Source: UBA11591 sp040220895 (GTDB lineage: Bacteria > Bacteroidota > Bacteroidia > Flavobacteriales_E > Vicingaceae). Taken from it: DNA of 64,000 nucleotides. Below are positions 16,621-25,559 of the stretch, in pieces. The notes under the pieces were generated by a model. It had not been told where the DNA came from, did no database searches, and saw only the letters and a program-made list of their open reading frames with translations. Location: contig JAVJVY010000023.1 of assembly GCA_040220895.1 (NCBI GenBank), positions 1-64,000 of the forward strand, written 5' to 3'. Numbering within the stretch: position 1 is the first letter of the stretch; every line of letters starts with the position of its first letter. Made by a program: the position numbers and the translations under genes.

Positions 16621-17850
16621 ATGAATAATAAGCAGAGCAGAAAAAGTTTTTTGAAAAGACTAAGCCTGGTTTCTTTTGGCACTGTGCTTGCAAAAGATGT
16701 TGTATTCGCCAGGAATGTGCACGCCGATCTCGCAAAGTGGATGCAGGAGGGCGACGATCTTAGCTCGATGGGTAAATCCTCTGGTTTGACCGTACTTAAC
16801 GACCGCCCGTGGAACATTGAGACACCCGCGCACCTGTTGGACGATGCAGTCACTCCTGCCAACAAGTTGTTTGTCAGAAACAACGGTATTCCACCGCAGA
16901 ACGTGTCAATTGACACCTGGACGCTGAGCATCGAAGGTGAATCTGTGGTAAAGCCAATGACCATGAGCTTGGATGAATTAAAATCGAAATTCAAGCATTA
17001 CACTTACCGTTTAACCATTGAATGTGGTGGTAATGGCCGGCACGAATTCAACCCGCCGGCCAAGGGGAATCAATGGACCACTGGTGCGGTTGGTTGTCCA
17101 GAATGGACCGGAGTCCGACTGGCCGACGTGCTGAAGTACGCAGGGGTCAAAGATGATGCAGTGTATGTGGCTTACTATGGAAAAGACAGCCACCTGAGTG
17201 GTGATCCAGACAAGGTAGTCATCTCACGCGGTGTTCCCGTTTCAAAAGCCATGGAAAACGAATCTCTCATTGCCTGGGCCATGAATGGAGAAGACCTACC
17301 AGAAATGAACGGATATCCGCTGAGGCTGGTTTTTGGGGGCTGGCCGGCTTCTACCTCGGGCAAATGGTTGAGTAGGATCAGTATCCGTAACAAGGTGCAC
17401 GACGGACCTAAAATGACCGGACAGTCCTACCGAATACCGTGCAATCCGGTTGAACCCGGCGCAAAAGTGGACGATAAGGACATGTGCATCATTGAATCCA
17501 TGCCGGTTAAGTCCTTAATTACCTATCCAAAATCTGGAGTCATACTCAAATTAGGGCAAACCTTGAATTTAAGGGGTCACTCTTGGGCTGGTGATCACAA
17601 AGTGTCAAATATGCACATCAGTATTGATTTCGGCGCAACCTGGCAAGCTTGTGAGTTGAAAGAACCCGCCAATCGCCTGGCGTGGCAACAGTGGTCTGTA
17701 AAGACCAGCTTCCCTAAGAAAGGCTACTACGAAGTCTGGGCGCGGGCAACCGATGAAAATGGGAAGAGTCAACCGATGATCGTTCCGGGGTGGAATCCCA
17801 AAGGCTACCTTAATAACGCCTGTCACCGAATTGCAGTGAAAGTGGTATGA
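16621..17850 (+). CDS. Sulfite dehydrogenase-type molybdopterin oxidoreductase (SorA/SoxC-like)
   Basis: A 409-residue enzyme of the sulfite oxidase family. A Tat-like signal (S-R-K-S-F-L-K, RK instead of RR) leads to a molybdopterin domain (about 75-265) with the Mo-ligating Cys at residue 135 (I-E-C-G-G-N-G-R). A C-terminal Mo-co dimerization domain covers about 275-405. It is expected to oxidize sulfite to sulfate in the periplasm. The stop overlaps the downstream cytochrome c gene by 4 bp, which supplies an electron acceptor as in SorAB. A rhodanese lipoprotein follows. Activity on sulfite rather than another oxyanion or sulfoxide is inference. Confidence 0.88.
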   Translation: MNNKQSRKSFLKRLSLVSFGTVLAKDVVFARNVHADLAKWMQEGDDLSSMGKSSGLTVLNDRPWNIETPAHLLDDAVTPANKLFVRNNGIPPQNVSIDTWTLSIEGESVVKPMTMSLDELKSKFKHYTYRLTIECGGNGRHEFNPPAKGNQWTTGAVGCPEWTGVRLADVLKYAGVKDDAVYVAYYGKDSHLSGDPDKVVISRGVPVSKAMENESLIAWAMNGEDLPEMNGYPLRLVFGGWPASTSGKWLSRISIRNKVHDGPKMTGQSYRIPCNPVEPGAKVDDKDMCIIESMPVKSLITYPKSGVILKLGQTLNLRGHSWAGDHKVSNMHISIDFGATWQACELKEPANRLAWQQWSVKTSFPKKGYYEVWARATDENGKSQPMIVPGWNPKGYLNNACHRIAVKVV

Positions 17851-18308
17851 AGGAGCTTGATGACCTGTTAAAGAATATGCGATCTCTGATGCGACTGGCC
17901 ATAGCGCTAGCGGTAATAGTGACCGGGGCCGTTCTCTTGCGCACGGGCTTGATTAGCCTGCCATTAGTAGAAGACCCGCCGACCGAAATTGTCCGTGTGG
18001 AGACGGCTGAAGACACCTCGCTTTACGGCAGTGTGGATGATGCCTCTGGCCTGATTATTGACAGGCATTTCGATGTGGTAAAAACACAATGCGGTGCATG
18101 TCATTCAACGGCACTGGTAGCACAAAACCGATTTACACGGGACGGTTGGCTGGAGTTGATTCGCTGGATGCAGGCAGAACAGAAATTGTGGGATCTAGGC
18201 GAACAGGAAGCGGGCATCCTTGATTACCTTGCGAAAAATTATGCCCCGAAAGACATGGGTCGCAGACCAAACCTTGCTAACATTCAATGGTACACGCTCG
18301 ATGAATAG
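17847..18308 (+). CDS. Membrane-anchored c-type cytochrome subunit (SorB-like)
   Basis: A 153-residue protein with one N-terminal membrane helix (about 12-37) and a heme motif C-G-A-C-H (Cys82, Cys85, His86). A likely axial Met is in R-W-M-Q near residue 107. The spacing suits a monoheme class I cytochrome that accepts electrons from the molybdoenzyme encoded immediately upstream (ATGA overlap). The rhodanese gene overlaps its 3' end by 8 bp. Confidence 0.87.
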   Translation: MKELDDLLKNMRSLMRLAIALAVIVTGAVLLRTGLISLPLVEDPPTEIVRVETAEDTSLYGSVDDASGLIIDRHFDVVKTQCGACHSTALVAQNRFTRDGWLELIRWMQAEQKLWDLGEQEAGILDYLAKNYAPKDMGRRPNLANIQWYTLDE

Positions 18309-19188
18309 AATGCTACTTGTTTTAGCAACCGTTTTTTTAGCGGCCTGCGGTTCGCCAAAAGTTGAAAGACGTGCCTTGATCGATGTCGGTGAAATGGCGG
18401 GTATGATCGAATCAGGAAGCCTGCCTCAAATCATCGATGTACGATTAGAGGAAGCATTTGTTCAAGGACATATTCCAGGAGCGGTTCACCTGTGGCGAAG
18501 TGATATGGAAAACCGCTTGCACGAATTACCGGGCATGCGAATTGAAAAAGACCACCTGGAACAGCTACTCTCGCGACTGGGGCTTTTTGACCACGACAGC
18601 TTGTTCCTTTACGACGCCAAGGGCAATGTTGACGCTGCGAGACTGTGGTGGATACTTCGCTACTACGGATTCGAGAAAGTGGCGCTGATCGATGGAGGCC
18701 TCACCAAGTGGCGAATGGAGGGCCTGCCTGAAGAAGTGGGGGAAATGAGAGAGAAAGCCGGAAAATTCTCTTTTAAAAACAAGTTACAAGATGCACTCCT
18801 GGCCACTAAGAATGACATCCATTCGGGTAAATACGATCAGATCATCGACGCCAGAAGCGAAGAAGAATACAACGGAAGGGTAATGAAAAACGGGGCGATA
18901 AGATCTGGCCATATTCCAGGCGCGGTTTTATGTGACTATTACCAGTACTTCTCCTCGTCTGATATGACCATTAAAAATAAAGATGAGGTGCTAGAAATGC
19001 TGACTCAAAAAGGCTTGTCAGCCGATAAAAATACCGCAGTTTATTGCCACAGCGGTGTACGCTCGGCTTTTACCAGTTTCGTGCTGACCGAAATTGCAGG
19101 CTGGCAGGATGTGGCAAATTACGACGGGTCCTGGATCGAATGGAGCAGCGATGAAGATTTGCCAATAGAAGGAAATTCGGAAGATTGA
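18301..19188 (+). CDS. Rhodanese-type sulfurtransferase lipoprotein
   Basis: A two-domain sulfurtransferase of about 295 residues. A lipoprotein signal (F-L-A-A-C-G-S) is followed by an inactive rhodanese domain (about 25-140, D-V-R-L-E-E-A-F...G-H-I-P-G-A) and an active one (about 160-290) with the nucleophile Cys249 in Y-C-H-S-G-V-R-S. A longer reading frame opens at 18220, but the ATG at 18301 gives a proper signal peptide and overlaps the cytochrome gene by 8 bp. Thiosulfate or mercaptopyruvate sulfurtransferases release sulfite, which the upstream enzyme could oxidize; that link is inferred. Confidence 0.88.
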   Translation: MNRMLLVLATVFLAACGSPKVERRALIDVGEMAGMIESGSLPQIIDVRLEEAFVQGHIPGAVHLWRSDMENRLHELPGMRIEKDHLEQLLSRLGLFDHDSLFLYDAKGNVDAARLWWILRYYGFEKVALIDGGLTKWRMEGLPEEVGEMREKAGKFSFKNKLQDALLATKNDIHSGKYDQIIDARSEEEYNGRVMKNGAIRSGHIPGAVLCDYYQYFSSSDMTIKNKDEVLEMLTQKGLSADKNTAVYCHSGVRSAFTSFVLTEIAGWQDVANYDGSWIEWSSDEDLPIEGNSED

Positions 19189-19232
19189 TGCGACTGTGTA
19201 ATCTAAATCACCGAGCGATGAGTAAGTGGTCG

Positions 19233-19240
19233 TAATTTTG
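19233..19240 (+). promoter_or_regulatory. -7 element TAATTTTG before the sterol desaturase gene
   Basis: A perfect TAnnTTTG box 28 bp before the ATG at 19269. No TTG is seen at the usual distance upstream, so only the -7 half is supported. It suggests that the desaturase gene has its own promoter and is separate from the sulfite operon. Confidence 0.45.
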
Positions 19241-19268
19241 AGCCGATGGTGTTAAGTACAGAACGGTC

Positions 19269-20153
19269 ATGAATAAGTACCTGGATGCTTTTATTAAATC
19301 TTTTGGAGACTTCGCGGGTTATACCTGGCGAGAGATCACCTTTCAAACAGACCCTTGGTACGTGAATTATTTCTGGTGGCTGATCGTCTTGTCTTTGGTT
19401 GTCTGGGGCTTGGAAGTCGCCTTCCCCTGGCGTAAAAATCAGGCCGTTATTCGCAAGGATTTTTGGCTCGACGCCTTCTACATGTTTTTCAATTTTTACA
19501 TTTTCAAATTGGTCATTTTCATTTCTTTTTCAAATGTGACCGAACTGTTATTCACCGATCTTTTGGGAGGAGACTTATCGCGCTTTGCCCTGGCGGATAT
19601 TTCAGCTTTTCCACCGTGGCTTCAATTGGTGGTATTCTTCATTGCCACCGATTTCATTCAGTGGTTCACCCATGTCTTGCTTCACCGCTACAACGTGCTT
19701 TGGGAATTCCATAAGGTTCACCACAGCGTTGAAGAAATGGGTTTTGCGGCACACCTTCGCTACCATTGGATGGAGAACGTTTTTTATACTCCAATGAAGT
19801 ACATTGCCGTAATGCTGATAGGAGGATTTACGCCCGAACAAGCATACATTGTTTTTTACGCGGCCATTGCCATTGGCCACCTTAATCACGCCAATGTGCG
19901 TTTTGATTACGGACCCTTGAAGTATATCTTCAATAATCCAAAAATGCACATTTGGCACCACGCCATGGCCCTTCCGAGCGAACGTCAAAAGGGGGTGAAT
20001 TTCGGCATCAGCCTGTCGTTCTGGGATTACTTATTCCGCACCAATTACATACCCAAAAGCGGTCGGGACATTGAATTGGGCTTTGACCGTTTGGAGGAAT
20101 TCCCAAAGACTTTTTGGCAGCAGTTGGTTCATGGTTTTGGCAGGAGGAAGTGA
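19269..20153 (+). CDS. Sterol desaturase / fatty acid hydroxylase superfamily protein
   Basis: A 294-residue membrane enzyme with four to five hydrophobic segments and the di-iron histidine motifs of this superfamily: H-V-L-L-H (about residue 137), H-K-V-H-H (about 153), H-L-N-H-A-N (about 204) and H-I-W-H-H-A (about 228). These proteins hydroxylate or desaturate lipids with O2; bacterial substrates include carotenoids, sterols and alkylglycerols. Tail-to-tail with the porP-like gene, with no spacer. Confidence 0.9.
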   Translation: MNKYLDAFIKSFGDFAGYTWREITFQTDPWYVNYFWWLIVLSLVVWGLEVAFPWRKNQAVIRKDFWLDAFYMFFNFYIFKLVIFISFSNVTELLFTDLLGGDLSRFALADISAFPPWLQLVVFFIATDFIQWFTHVLLHRYNVLWEFHKVHHSVEEMGFAAHLRYHWMENVFYTPMKYIAVMLIGGFTPEQAYIVFYAAIAIGHLNHANVRFDYGPLKYIFNNPKMHIWHHAMALPSERQKGVNFGISLSFWDYLFRTNYIPKSGRDIELGFDRLEEFPKTFWQQLVHGFGRRK

Positions 20154-21074
20154 TCAATCAAGGGCAAATGTGAGGTAAAATTCGTTTGATCCCCTGTCCT
20201 TCCTTTCATAACCCAAATCATATGCATATCCAAGTCTCCAATTCTTTAGTACAGTGAGGCCTGTCATCAATGTCCATGTTGCTTGCGTATTGCCTCTAAC
20301 CCCAAAGCCTACTTGCCAAACGTCGGCCAGATCCATGTTGAATGAGGCGTTGATATAGTTGAATCTTGCCTGACTAAATACCATTGAGCGTGGAATTAGT
20401 TTCACCTTATCGGACACTATGATTGCGTACTCAATCATGCCGTAAAATGCGCGGGGTTGAACATCCTTCAATTCAATCGCCTCTCCACTTGCGTCCACCC
20501 CGCTATGAACATATGCCGGCTCATTCAAGTTTTGGATGCTGAAACCAGCTGTCAGTCTTTTCCTGCGATATTGTATTCCAAGGCCAAAGGCGTACGAGTT
20601 ATCCGTTGATTGGATTGGCGGTCGCTGAAAATACATCAATTCACCTTGAGCTTGTCGGGGATCAAAGAAAACATATCGACTTTCATCATACACTTGGCCG
20701 GCTGTTGCGAAAGAAACTCCGAATGAAATGAAATGGTCATCGTTAACATACAATTTGTAGGCGTAATTCAATCCCAATCTGCTATTCACTCTGGTTCTGT
20801 CCGAAAATTGGGAGGTCTGAATTCCTATGGCATGATCTTTAGCGATTCTGACCTCTGCAATCGTCCATTTAGGTAATACCGAAAATTTATAGTCTTGATA
20901 AGTTTTAATCTGTGTGGACAGGAATATCCTGGAATCAAAGCCCGTATTGGCCGGATTTACGGTTGAATAATTGTTCCAGAATAGCGAATTCAGGGGTTCT
21001 TGTTGGGCCATTGCCAGTGATCCGATCACCAGCGAAACGATCATTGCAGCCGCTTTCATATAACGATAACGCAT
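20154..21074 (-). CDS. PorP/SprF family outer-membrane protein (orphan)
   Basis: A 306-residue protein with a signal peptide (ending A-M-A-Q) and the family start P-L-N-S-L-F-W-N-N-Y-x-x-V-N-P-A-N-T-G. It ends W-R-L-G-Y-A-Y-D-L-G...F-Y-L-T-F-A-L-D. PorP/SprF proteins are outer-membrane partners of T9SS cargo, often encoded beside type B cargo genes. No cargo gene adjoins this copy. The ATG at 21074 lies 6 nt from the -7 box; the next Met (21059) may be the real start. Confidence 0.88.
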   Translation of the reverse strand: MRYRYMKAAAMIVSLVIGSLAMAQQEPLNSLFWNNYSTVNPANTGFDSRIFLSTQIKTYQDYKFSVLPKWTIAEVRIAKDHAIGIQTSQFSDRTRVNSRLGLNYAYKLYVNDDHFISFGVSFATAGQVYDESRYVFFDPRQAQGELMYFQRPPIQSTDNSYAFGLGIQYRRKRLTAGFSIQNLNEPAYVHSGVDASGEAIELKDVQPRAFYGMIEYAIIVSDKVKLIPRSMVFSQARFNYINASFNMDLADVWQVGFGVRGNTQATWTLMTGLTVLKNWRLGYAYDLGYERKDRGSNEFYLTFALD

Positions 21075-21080
21075 ATTTCC

Positions 21081-21111
21081 TAAAGATAGTTGCTCCGCAC
21101 TTAAAAGTCAA
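21081..21111 (-). promoter_or_regulatory. Promoter of orphan porP-like gene (TTG-N20-TATCTTTA)
   Basis: Minus-strand TTG (21111-21109), a 20-bp spacer and TATCTTTA (21088-21081) match the Bacteroidota sigma consensus with one mismatch at the last base. The spacing puts the transcription start at about the first ATG (21074). Confidence 0.6.
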
Positions 21112-21112
21112 C

Positions 21113-21143
21113 AAAAAAAAAGACCGGGGTCTCCCCCGGTCTT
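21113..21143 (-). terminator. Intrinsic terminator of nrdBA operon
   Basis: A perfect 10-bp stem, AAGACCGGGG paired with CCCCGGTCTT and a 4-nt loop (21120-21143), is followed on the minus strand by eight T residues. It lies 65 bp after the nrdA stop and immediately before the porP promoter, separating the two transcription units. Confidence 0.92.
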
Positions 21144-21207
21144 CACACACAATAATCAATTAATCAACAAAAACACCTTATAAGCGTTGCGCGCAGCTAA
21201 GGTGAGG

Positions 21208-23571
21208 TCATCCGCTGCAACTTTCGCAGTTTTCGGGGTCATCCAGCGAACAGGCTATTTCTGCTTCCTGTTCCAGAACGCGTTCCTGAGCGGTAATATC
21301 TTGTTTGGCAGATGCATTTTCAACGGTAAACTTGATAGCGTCGCGTGCCGCTTTTGTGCGCAAGTAGTACATGCCGGTTTTCAATCCCTGCTTCCAGGCG
21401 TAGAAATGCATGGAGGTCAACTTGGCAAAATTCGGGTTCTCGATAAATAGGTTCAACGATTGAGACTGGCAAATAAAAGCACCCCGATCGGCCGCCATGT
21501 CAATGATGGCCTTTTGCTTAATCTCCCAAACTGTCTTGTAAAGCTCTTTCAGGTTATCGGGAACTTCGGCAATGTCCTGGACCGATCCATTGGCCGCCAT
21601 CAATTTATTCTTGAGTGAATCGTTCCATATCCCAAGGTCTGTCAAGTCGCGAAGCAGGTGCTTGTTCACCACGATGAATTCACCCGACAAAACCCTTCGC
21701 GTGTAAATATTTGATGTATAAGGCTCAAAGCACTCGTTATTTCCGAGTATCTGTGAAGTAGAAGCCGTAGGCATAGGCGCGAGCAACAATGAATTGCGCA
21801 CACCGTACTTGGCCACTTCTTCTTTCAATACATCCCATTCCCAACGATCGCTCGGCTTGACGCCCCACATATCGTATTGGAATACACCTTGAGAAACGGG
21901 ACTTCCTTCATAGGTTTCGTAAGCACCGTTCTCCTTTGCCAGGTCTTTGGAAGCCGTCATCGAGGCGTAATAAATAGTCTCGAACACTTCGCGGTTCAGT
22001 TTTTTGGCTCCTTCTGAATCAAAGGGCAGTCGCATCAGAATGAAGGCGTCGGCCAGTCCTTGAACACCAAGCCCAATGGGGCGATGGCGGAAATTGGAGT
22101 TTCGCGCCTCGGGAACCGGGTAGTAGTTGTTGTCGATGATCTTGTTCAGGTTCTTGGTAACGTGGTAGGTCACTTCAAATAACTTCTGGTGATCGAATTC
22201 ACCATCTACCACGTACTTTGGCAACGCCAAGGAAGCTAAATTGCAGACCGCCACTTCATCCTTGGAGGTGTACTCCACGATCTCTGTACAGAGGTTCGAT
22301 GAACGTATGGTCCCCAAGTTCTTTTGGTTGGACTTCTCATTGCACGCGTCCTTATATAGAATGTAGGGCGTTCCGGTCTCTATCTGAGATTCCATAACGG
22401 CGTTCCATAACTCCCGGGCTTTGATCGTCTTTCTGCCTTTGCCTTCTTTTTCGTATTTCAGGTAACGCTCTTCGAAAACTTTTCCGTGAGAATCATATAA
22501 GCCGGGGCACTCATTGGGGCACATCAAGGTCCACTTCTCGTCCTTTTCGACCCGTTGCATGAATAGGTCGGGTACCCAAAGTGCGTAAAACAGATCGCGG
22601 GCCCGGTTTTCTTCTTTGCCGTGGTTCTTTTTCAGGTCTAAAAAGTCGTAGACATCTGCATGCCATGGCTCGATGTAGGCGGCGAAAGATCCCTTCCTTT
22701 TACCCCCGCCCTGATCGACGTATCGCGCGGTGTCATTAAAAACTTTGAGCATTGGTACAATGCCGTTCGAGGTGCCGTTGGTTCCTTTGATATAGGAGCC
22801 GTGTGCACGTACATTGCTTATGCTCAAGCCAATTCCACCTGCCGATTGTGAGATCTTGGCGCATTGCTTCAACGTGTTGTAAATGCCATCGATGCTGTCT
22901 TCTTGCATGGTCAGCAAAAAGCAAGACGACATCTGAGGTTTAGGGGTTCCCGCATTGAACAAAGTTGGAGTTGCATGGGTAAACCATTTCTCAGACATTA
23001 AGTGATAGGACTCTATGGCGTTCTCAATTTCATCTTTGTGTATTCCCAAACAAACGCGCATTAGCATGTGCTGCGGGCGTTCGGCAACTTCGCCATTCAT
23101 TTTTAACAAATAGGATCGCTCCAGTGTTTTAAAACCGAAAAAGTCATAACTGAAATCGCGGTCATAGATAATTTGGGAATCGAGGTATTCGGCGTTCTTT
23201 TCAATGATCTGATAAACGTCGTCGGCGATCAAAGATGCATTTTCACCTGTTTCCGGGTCCAGGTAATCGTGCAGGGCTTTCATGTTCTGAGAAAAAGACT
23301 TCTCGGTATTCTTGTGCAGATTCGAAACGGCGATTCTCGACGCCAGCAGGGCGTAATCCGGATGAGACACCGTCATAGTTGCAGCTACCTCTGCAGCCAG
23401 ATTATCCAATTGTGAAGTGGTCACTCCATCGAAAAGACCTTCAATGACCTTCATGGCCACCTTGGTTTCGTCAACCGCAGGATTTAATCCGTAACACAAT
23501 TTCTTGATCCTTGCGGTGATTTTATCAAACTTGACCGATTCTTTTCTTCCGTCTCTTTTTAATACGTGCAT
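21208..23571 (-). CDS. nrdA: Ribonucleoside-diphosphate reductase, alpha subunit (class Ia)
   Basis: A 787-residue large subunit that reduces ribonucleoside diphosphates to deoxyribonucleotides. An N-terminal ATP-cone (about 1-90) provides allosteric control. Active-site cysteines are visible: Cys217 (S-S-C-F-L-L), Cys428 with Asn426 and Glu430 (N-L-C-T-E), and Cys443 (V-C-N-L-A). The C-terminal redox pair is Cys782/Cys785 (C-E-S-C). It lies 27 bp after nrdB in a two-gene operon closed by a strong terminator. Confidence 0.98.
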   Translation of the reverse strand: MHVLKRDGRKESVKFDKITARIKKLCYGLNPAVDETKVAMKVIEGLFDGVTTSQLDNLAAEVAATMTVSHPDYALLASRIAVSNLHKNTEKSFSQNMKALHDYLDPETGENASLIADDVYQIIEKNAEYLDSQIIYDRDFSYDFFGFKTLERSYLLKMNGEVAERPQHMLMRVCLGIHKDEIENAIESYHLMSEKWFTHATPTLFNAGTPKPQMSSCFLLTMQEDSIDGIYNTLKQCAKISQSAGGIGLSISNVRAHGSYIKGTNGTSNGIVPMLKVFNDTARYVDQGGGKRKGSFAAYIEPWHADVYDFLDLKKNHGKEENRARDLFYALWVPDLFMQRVEKDEKWTLMCPNECPGLYDSHGKVFEERYLKYEKEGKGRKTIKARELWNAVMESQIETGTPYILYKDACNEKSNQKNLGTIRSSNLCTEIVEYTSKDEVAVCNLASLALPKYVVDGEFDHQKLFEVTYHVTKNLNKIIDNNYYPVPEARNSNFRHRPIGLGVQGLADAFILMRLPFDSEGAKKLNREVFETIYYASMTASKDLAKENGAYETYEGSPVSQGVFQYDMWGVKPSDRWEWDVLKEEVAKYGVRNSLLLAPMPTASTSQILGNNECFEPYTSNIYTRRVLSGEFIVVNKHLLRDLTDLGIWNDSLKNKLMAANGSVQDIAEVPDNLKELYKTVWEIKQKAIIDMAADRGAFICQSQSLNLFIENPNFAKLTSMHFYAWKQGLKTGMYYLRTKAARDAIKFTVENASAKQDITAQERVLEQEAEIACSLDDPENCESCSG

Positions 23572-23598
23572 GGCTATGTTGTTTTCTTGTAATTACAA

Positions 23599-24639
23599 TT
23601 AAAAATCCTCGTCGAGGCTAAATCCACTTCCCTCGTTTCCGTTGGCTACTCCTGATTTCTGGTATTCGGCCACGCGCTTTTCAAAGAAGTTGGTCTTACC
23701 TTGAAGTGAGATCATGTCCATGAAATCAAAAGGGTTAGTGGCATTGTAGATCTTGTCCTGACCCAATTCTCCCAATAGTCTGTCTGCAACGAATTCAATG
23801 TACTGTGACATCAGGTCGGAATTCATGCCGATCAATTTTACCGGCAGTGCATCGCACACAAATTCTTTCTCTATCTCGACCGCATCTGTAATGATCTTTC
23901 GAACCGTTTCCCCTGAAAGTTGGTGGATCAGGTGCTTGGTATAAAGCAAGCAGGCAAAATCACAGTGCATGCCTTCATCTCTTGAGATCAGTTCATTGCT
24001 AAAAGTCAAGCCCGGCATTAAGCCGCGTTTTTTTAACCAGAAAATGGAACAGAAGGATCCCGAAAAAAAGATGCCCTCTACAGCGGCAAAGGCTACCAGG
24101 CGCTCGGCAAAATTTCCATTGTCTATCCAGTCAAGCGCCCAGTCTGCTTTTTTCTTGACGCAGTCAAGGGTGTCAATGGCATTAAACAAGTGGTCTTTTT
24201 CCTTGGTGTCCTTGATGTAAGTGTCAATTAACAGGGAGTAGGTCTCTGAATGGATGTTCTCCATCATGACCTGAAAGCCGTAAAAGAATTTGGCTTCGGT
24301 ATATTGCACCTCTGACAGAAAGTTTTCGGCCAGGTTTTCATTTACTATTCCGTCGCTGGCAGCGAAAAAAGCGAGCACATGCTTTATAAAATGACGTTCG
24401 TCGTCGTTGAGTTTTGCTTCCCAATCGATGATGTCCTGAGAAAGGTCAATTTCTTCGGCTGTCCAAAACGAGGCTTCGGACTTCTTGTAGAAATCCCAGA
24501 TGTCACTTTTTTGAATCGGAAACAGCACAAATCTTCCGGGGTTTTCCTTTAAGATCGGTTCCTCTTGATCGACTGAAATATTGTGGTCGATCACCTTGCT
24601 TATTTTCTGGTCTTCTACCTGCTTGATGTCCTTGTCCAT
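23599..24639 (-). CDS. nrdB: Ribonucleoside-diphosphate reductase, beta subunit (class Ia)
   Basis: A 346-residue radical-generating small subunit, pairing with NrdA. The ligand motifs of the ferritin-like fold are present: D-W-E-A near residue 72, E-A-K-F-F-Y-G-F and E-N-I-H-S-E-T-Y near 115-135, and E-G-I-F-F-S and R-D-E-G-M-H-C-D-F in the second half. The tyrosine in H-S-E-T-Y-S is the likely radical site, so it is class Ia-like rather than the Mn/Fe class Ic type. It precedes nrdA. Confidence 0.97.
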   Translation of the reverse strand: MDKDIKQVEDQKISKVIDHNISVDQEEPILKENPGRFVLFPIQKSDIWDFYKKSEASFWTAEEIDLSQDIIDWEAKLNDDERHFIKHVLAFFAASDGIVNENLAENFLSEVQYTEAKFFYGFQVMMENIHSETYSLLIDTYIKDTKEKDHLFNAIDTLDCVKKKADWALDWIDNGNFAERLVAFAAVEGIFFSGSFCSIFWLKKRGLMPGLTFSNELISRDEGMHCDFACLLYTKHLIHQLSGETVRKIITDAVEIEKEFVCDALPVKLIGMNSDLMSQYIEFVADRLLGELGQDKIYNATNPFDFMDMISLQGKTNFFEKRVAEYQKSGVANGNEGSGFSLDEDF

Positions 24640-24956
24640 GGCCCTTACTTCCTGTTTTGGTTAAAATTTTAGCAATAAATCCCTACCAGCTTAATCAACT
24701 GTATCCCAACTACTTAGAGAAAAACTTGAGTTCGAAATATCGAAAGGGGACTACAAATGTTGAAGTTTTTCAGGAATAAAATTAGGGCAAGAGGCCTCCT
24801 TTCATCAACAAAAAATTGGAAGTTTTCAACAAGCTAAATCAACATTTTTTTGTGCAAAAAATTAATTTTAGCACGAAGGATTGACTCTGATTGAATTCCC
24901 GAAATTTAACAGGGAGTTTTTGTTAAGTTAACCTTAACGACCCTTGTTAGTCTCGA
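24640..24956. other. 317-bp AT-rich intergenic region upstream of nrdB
   Basis: No gene or RNA gene is seen. It contains poly-A/T tracts and a 6-5-6 inverted repeat, GTTAAG-TTAAC-CTTAAC, at 24922-24938, close to the DUF3109 stop codon. I could not find a full NrdR-box pair or a cobalamin-riboswitch-like core, nor a clear TAnnTTTG promoter for nrdB. Confidence 0.4.
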
Positions 24957-25535
24957 TTATTTTCTTAAGTTATCCAAGGCCTTATCTACTTCTTCAAGTT
25001 GAGAAAAATAGTTCTTACCAAATTTTCTCGTTATGGCCTTTTCAAGAAAACGATAAACCTTTAAGCCTTTGGCCTCTCCCAATTTGCACGCGGGGTCGCA
25101 GATCTCCCATTTCGAATAGTTCAAGGCATCGTACGACGCTACTTTTGTAATGCGAATGGGATAAAGGTGACAGGAGATGGGTTTGACAAAATCAATGGCA
25201 CCCGCTTCGTGTGCTTTTTCGATGCCGCATTTTGCAATGCCCTTTTCATCAAAAATGGTGTAGGCACATTCCAGGCCTTTCACCAGTGGGGTAACATCTT
25301 CACCTTCCCGATCAATGGTGTGGGTACCCTCCGCGGAAATTGCCTTGCGCCCCTCTTCGCGCAAAAAAGGCTTTATCCTGGAATAGTTCTTTTTAAGGTA
25401 TTCAACCTCCTCTTTTTCAAGCGGGGCGCCGGCATCTCCTTCCACACAACAAGCCCCTTTGCACGCTTCGAGATCACAGAGAAACTGGCGCTCAAAAATC
25501 ATTTCAGAAACAAGGGTTTTTTCTACCTCTACCAC
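24957..25535 (-). CDS. DUF3109 family Cys-rich protein
   Basis: A 192-residue protein with eight or more cysteines in the family pattern: C-D-L-E-A-C-K-G-A-C-C (about residues 19-29), C-A-Y and C-G-I near 90-103, C-H-L-Y-P-I-R-I near 122-129 and C-D-P-A-C near 145. DUF3109 (YkgJ-like) proteins probably bind zinc or an iron-sulfur cluster; the role is unknown. The GTG start (25535) lies 4 nt after a perfect TAGATTTG -7 box; an ATG (M12) is the alternative if leaderless initiation is wrong. It is divergent from glyS across 58 bp. Confidence 0.82.
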   Translation of the reverse strand: MVEVEKTLVSEMIFERQFLCDLEACKGACCVEGDAGAPLEKEEVEYLKKNYSRIKPFLREEGRKAISAEGTHTIDREGEDVTPLVKGLECAYTIFDEKGIAKCGIEKAHEAGAIDFVKPISCHLYPIRITKVASYDALNYSKWEICDPACKLGEAKGLKVYRFLEKAITRKFGKNYFSQLEEVDKALDNLRK

Positions 25536-25539
25536 GCGA

Positions 25540-25547
25540 CAAATCTA
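25540..25547 (-). promoter_or_regulatory. -7 element TAGATTTG of the DUF3109 gene
   Basis: A perfect TAnnTTTG box on the minus strand, 4 nt from the GTG start. No good TTG lies 17-23 bp upstream. The short distance implies a leaderless or nearly leaderless transcript. Confidence 0.5.
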
Positions 25548-25559
25548 AGAATTAAGCCC

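Noticed and set aside
18220..18300. Longer start of the rhodanese gene
   Set aside because: The extension lies inside the cytochrome gene and lacks a signal peptide; the ATG at 18301 gives a lipoprotein.
24640..24956. Riboswitch or NrdR box upstream of nrdB
   Set aside because: No recognisable cobalamin-riboswitch core or pair of NrdR boxes; the GTTAAG inverted repeat is too weak and near the other gene's end.
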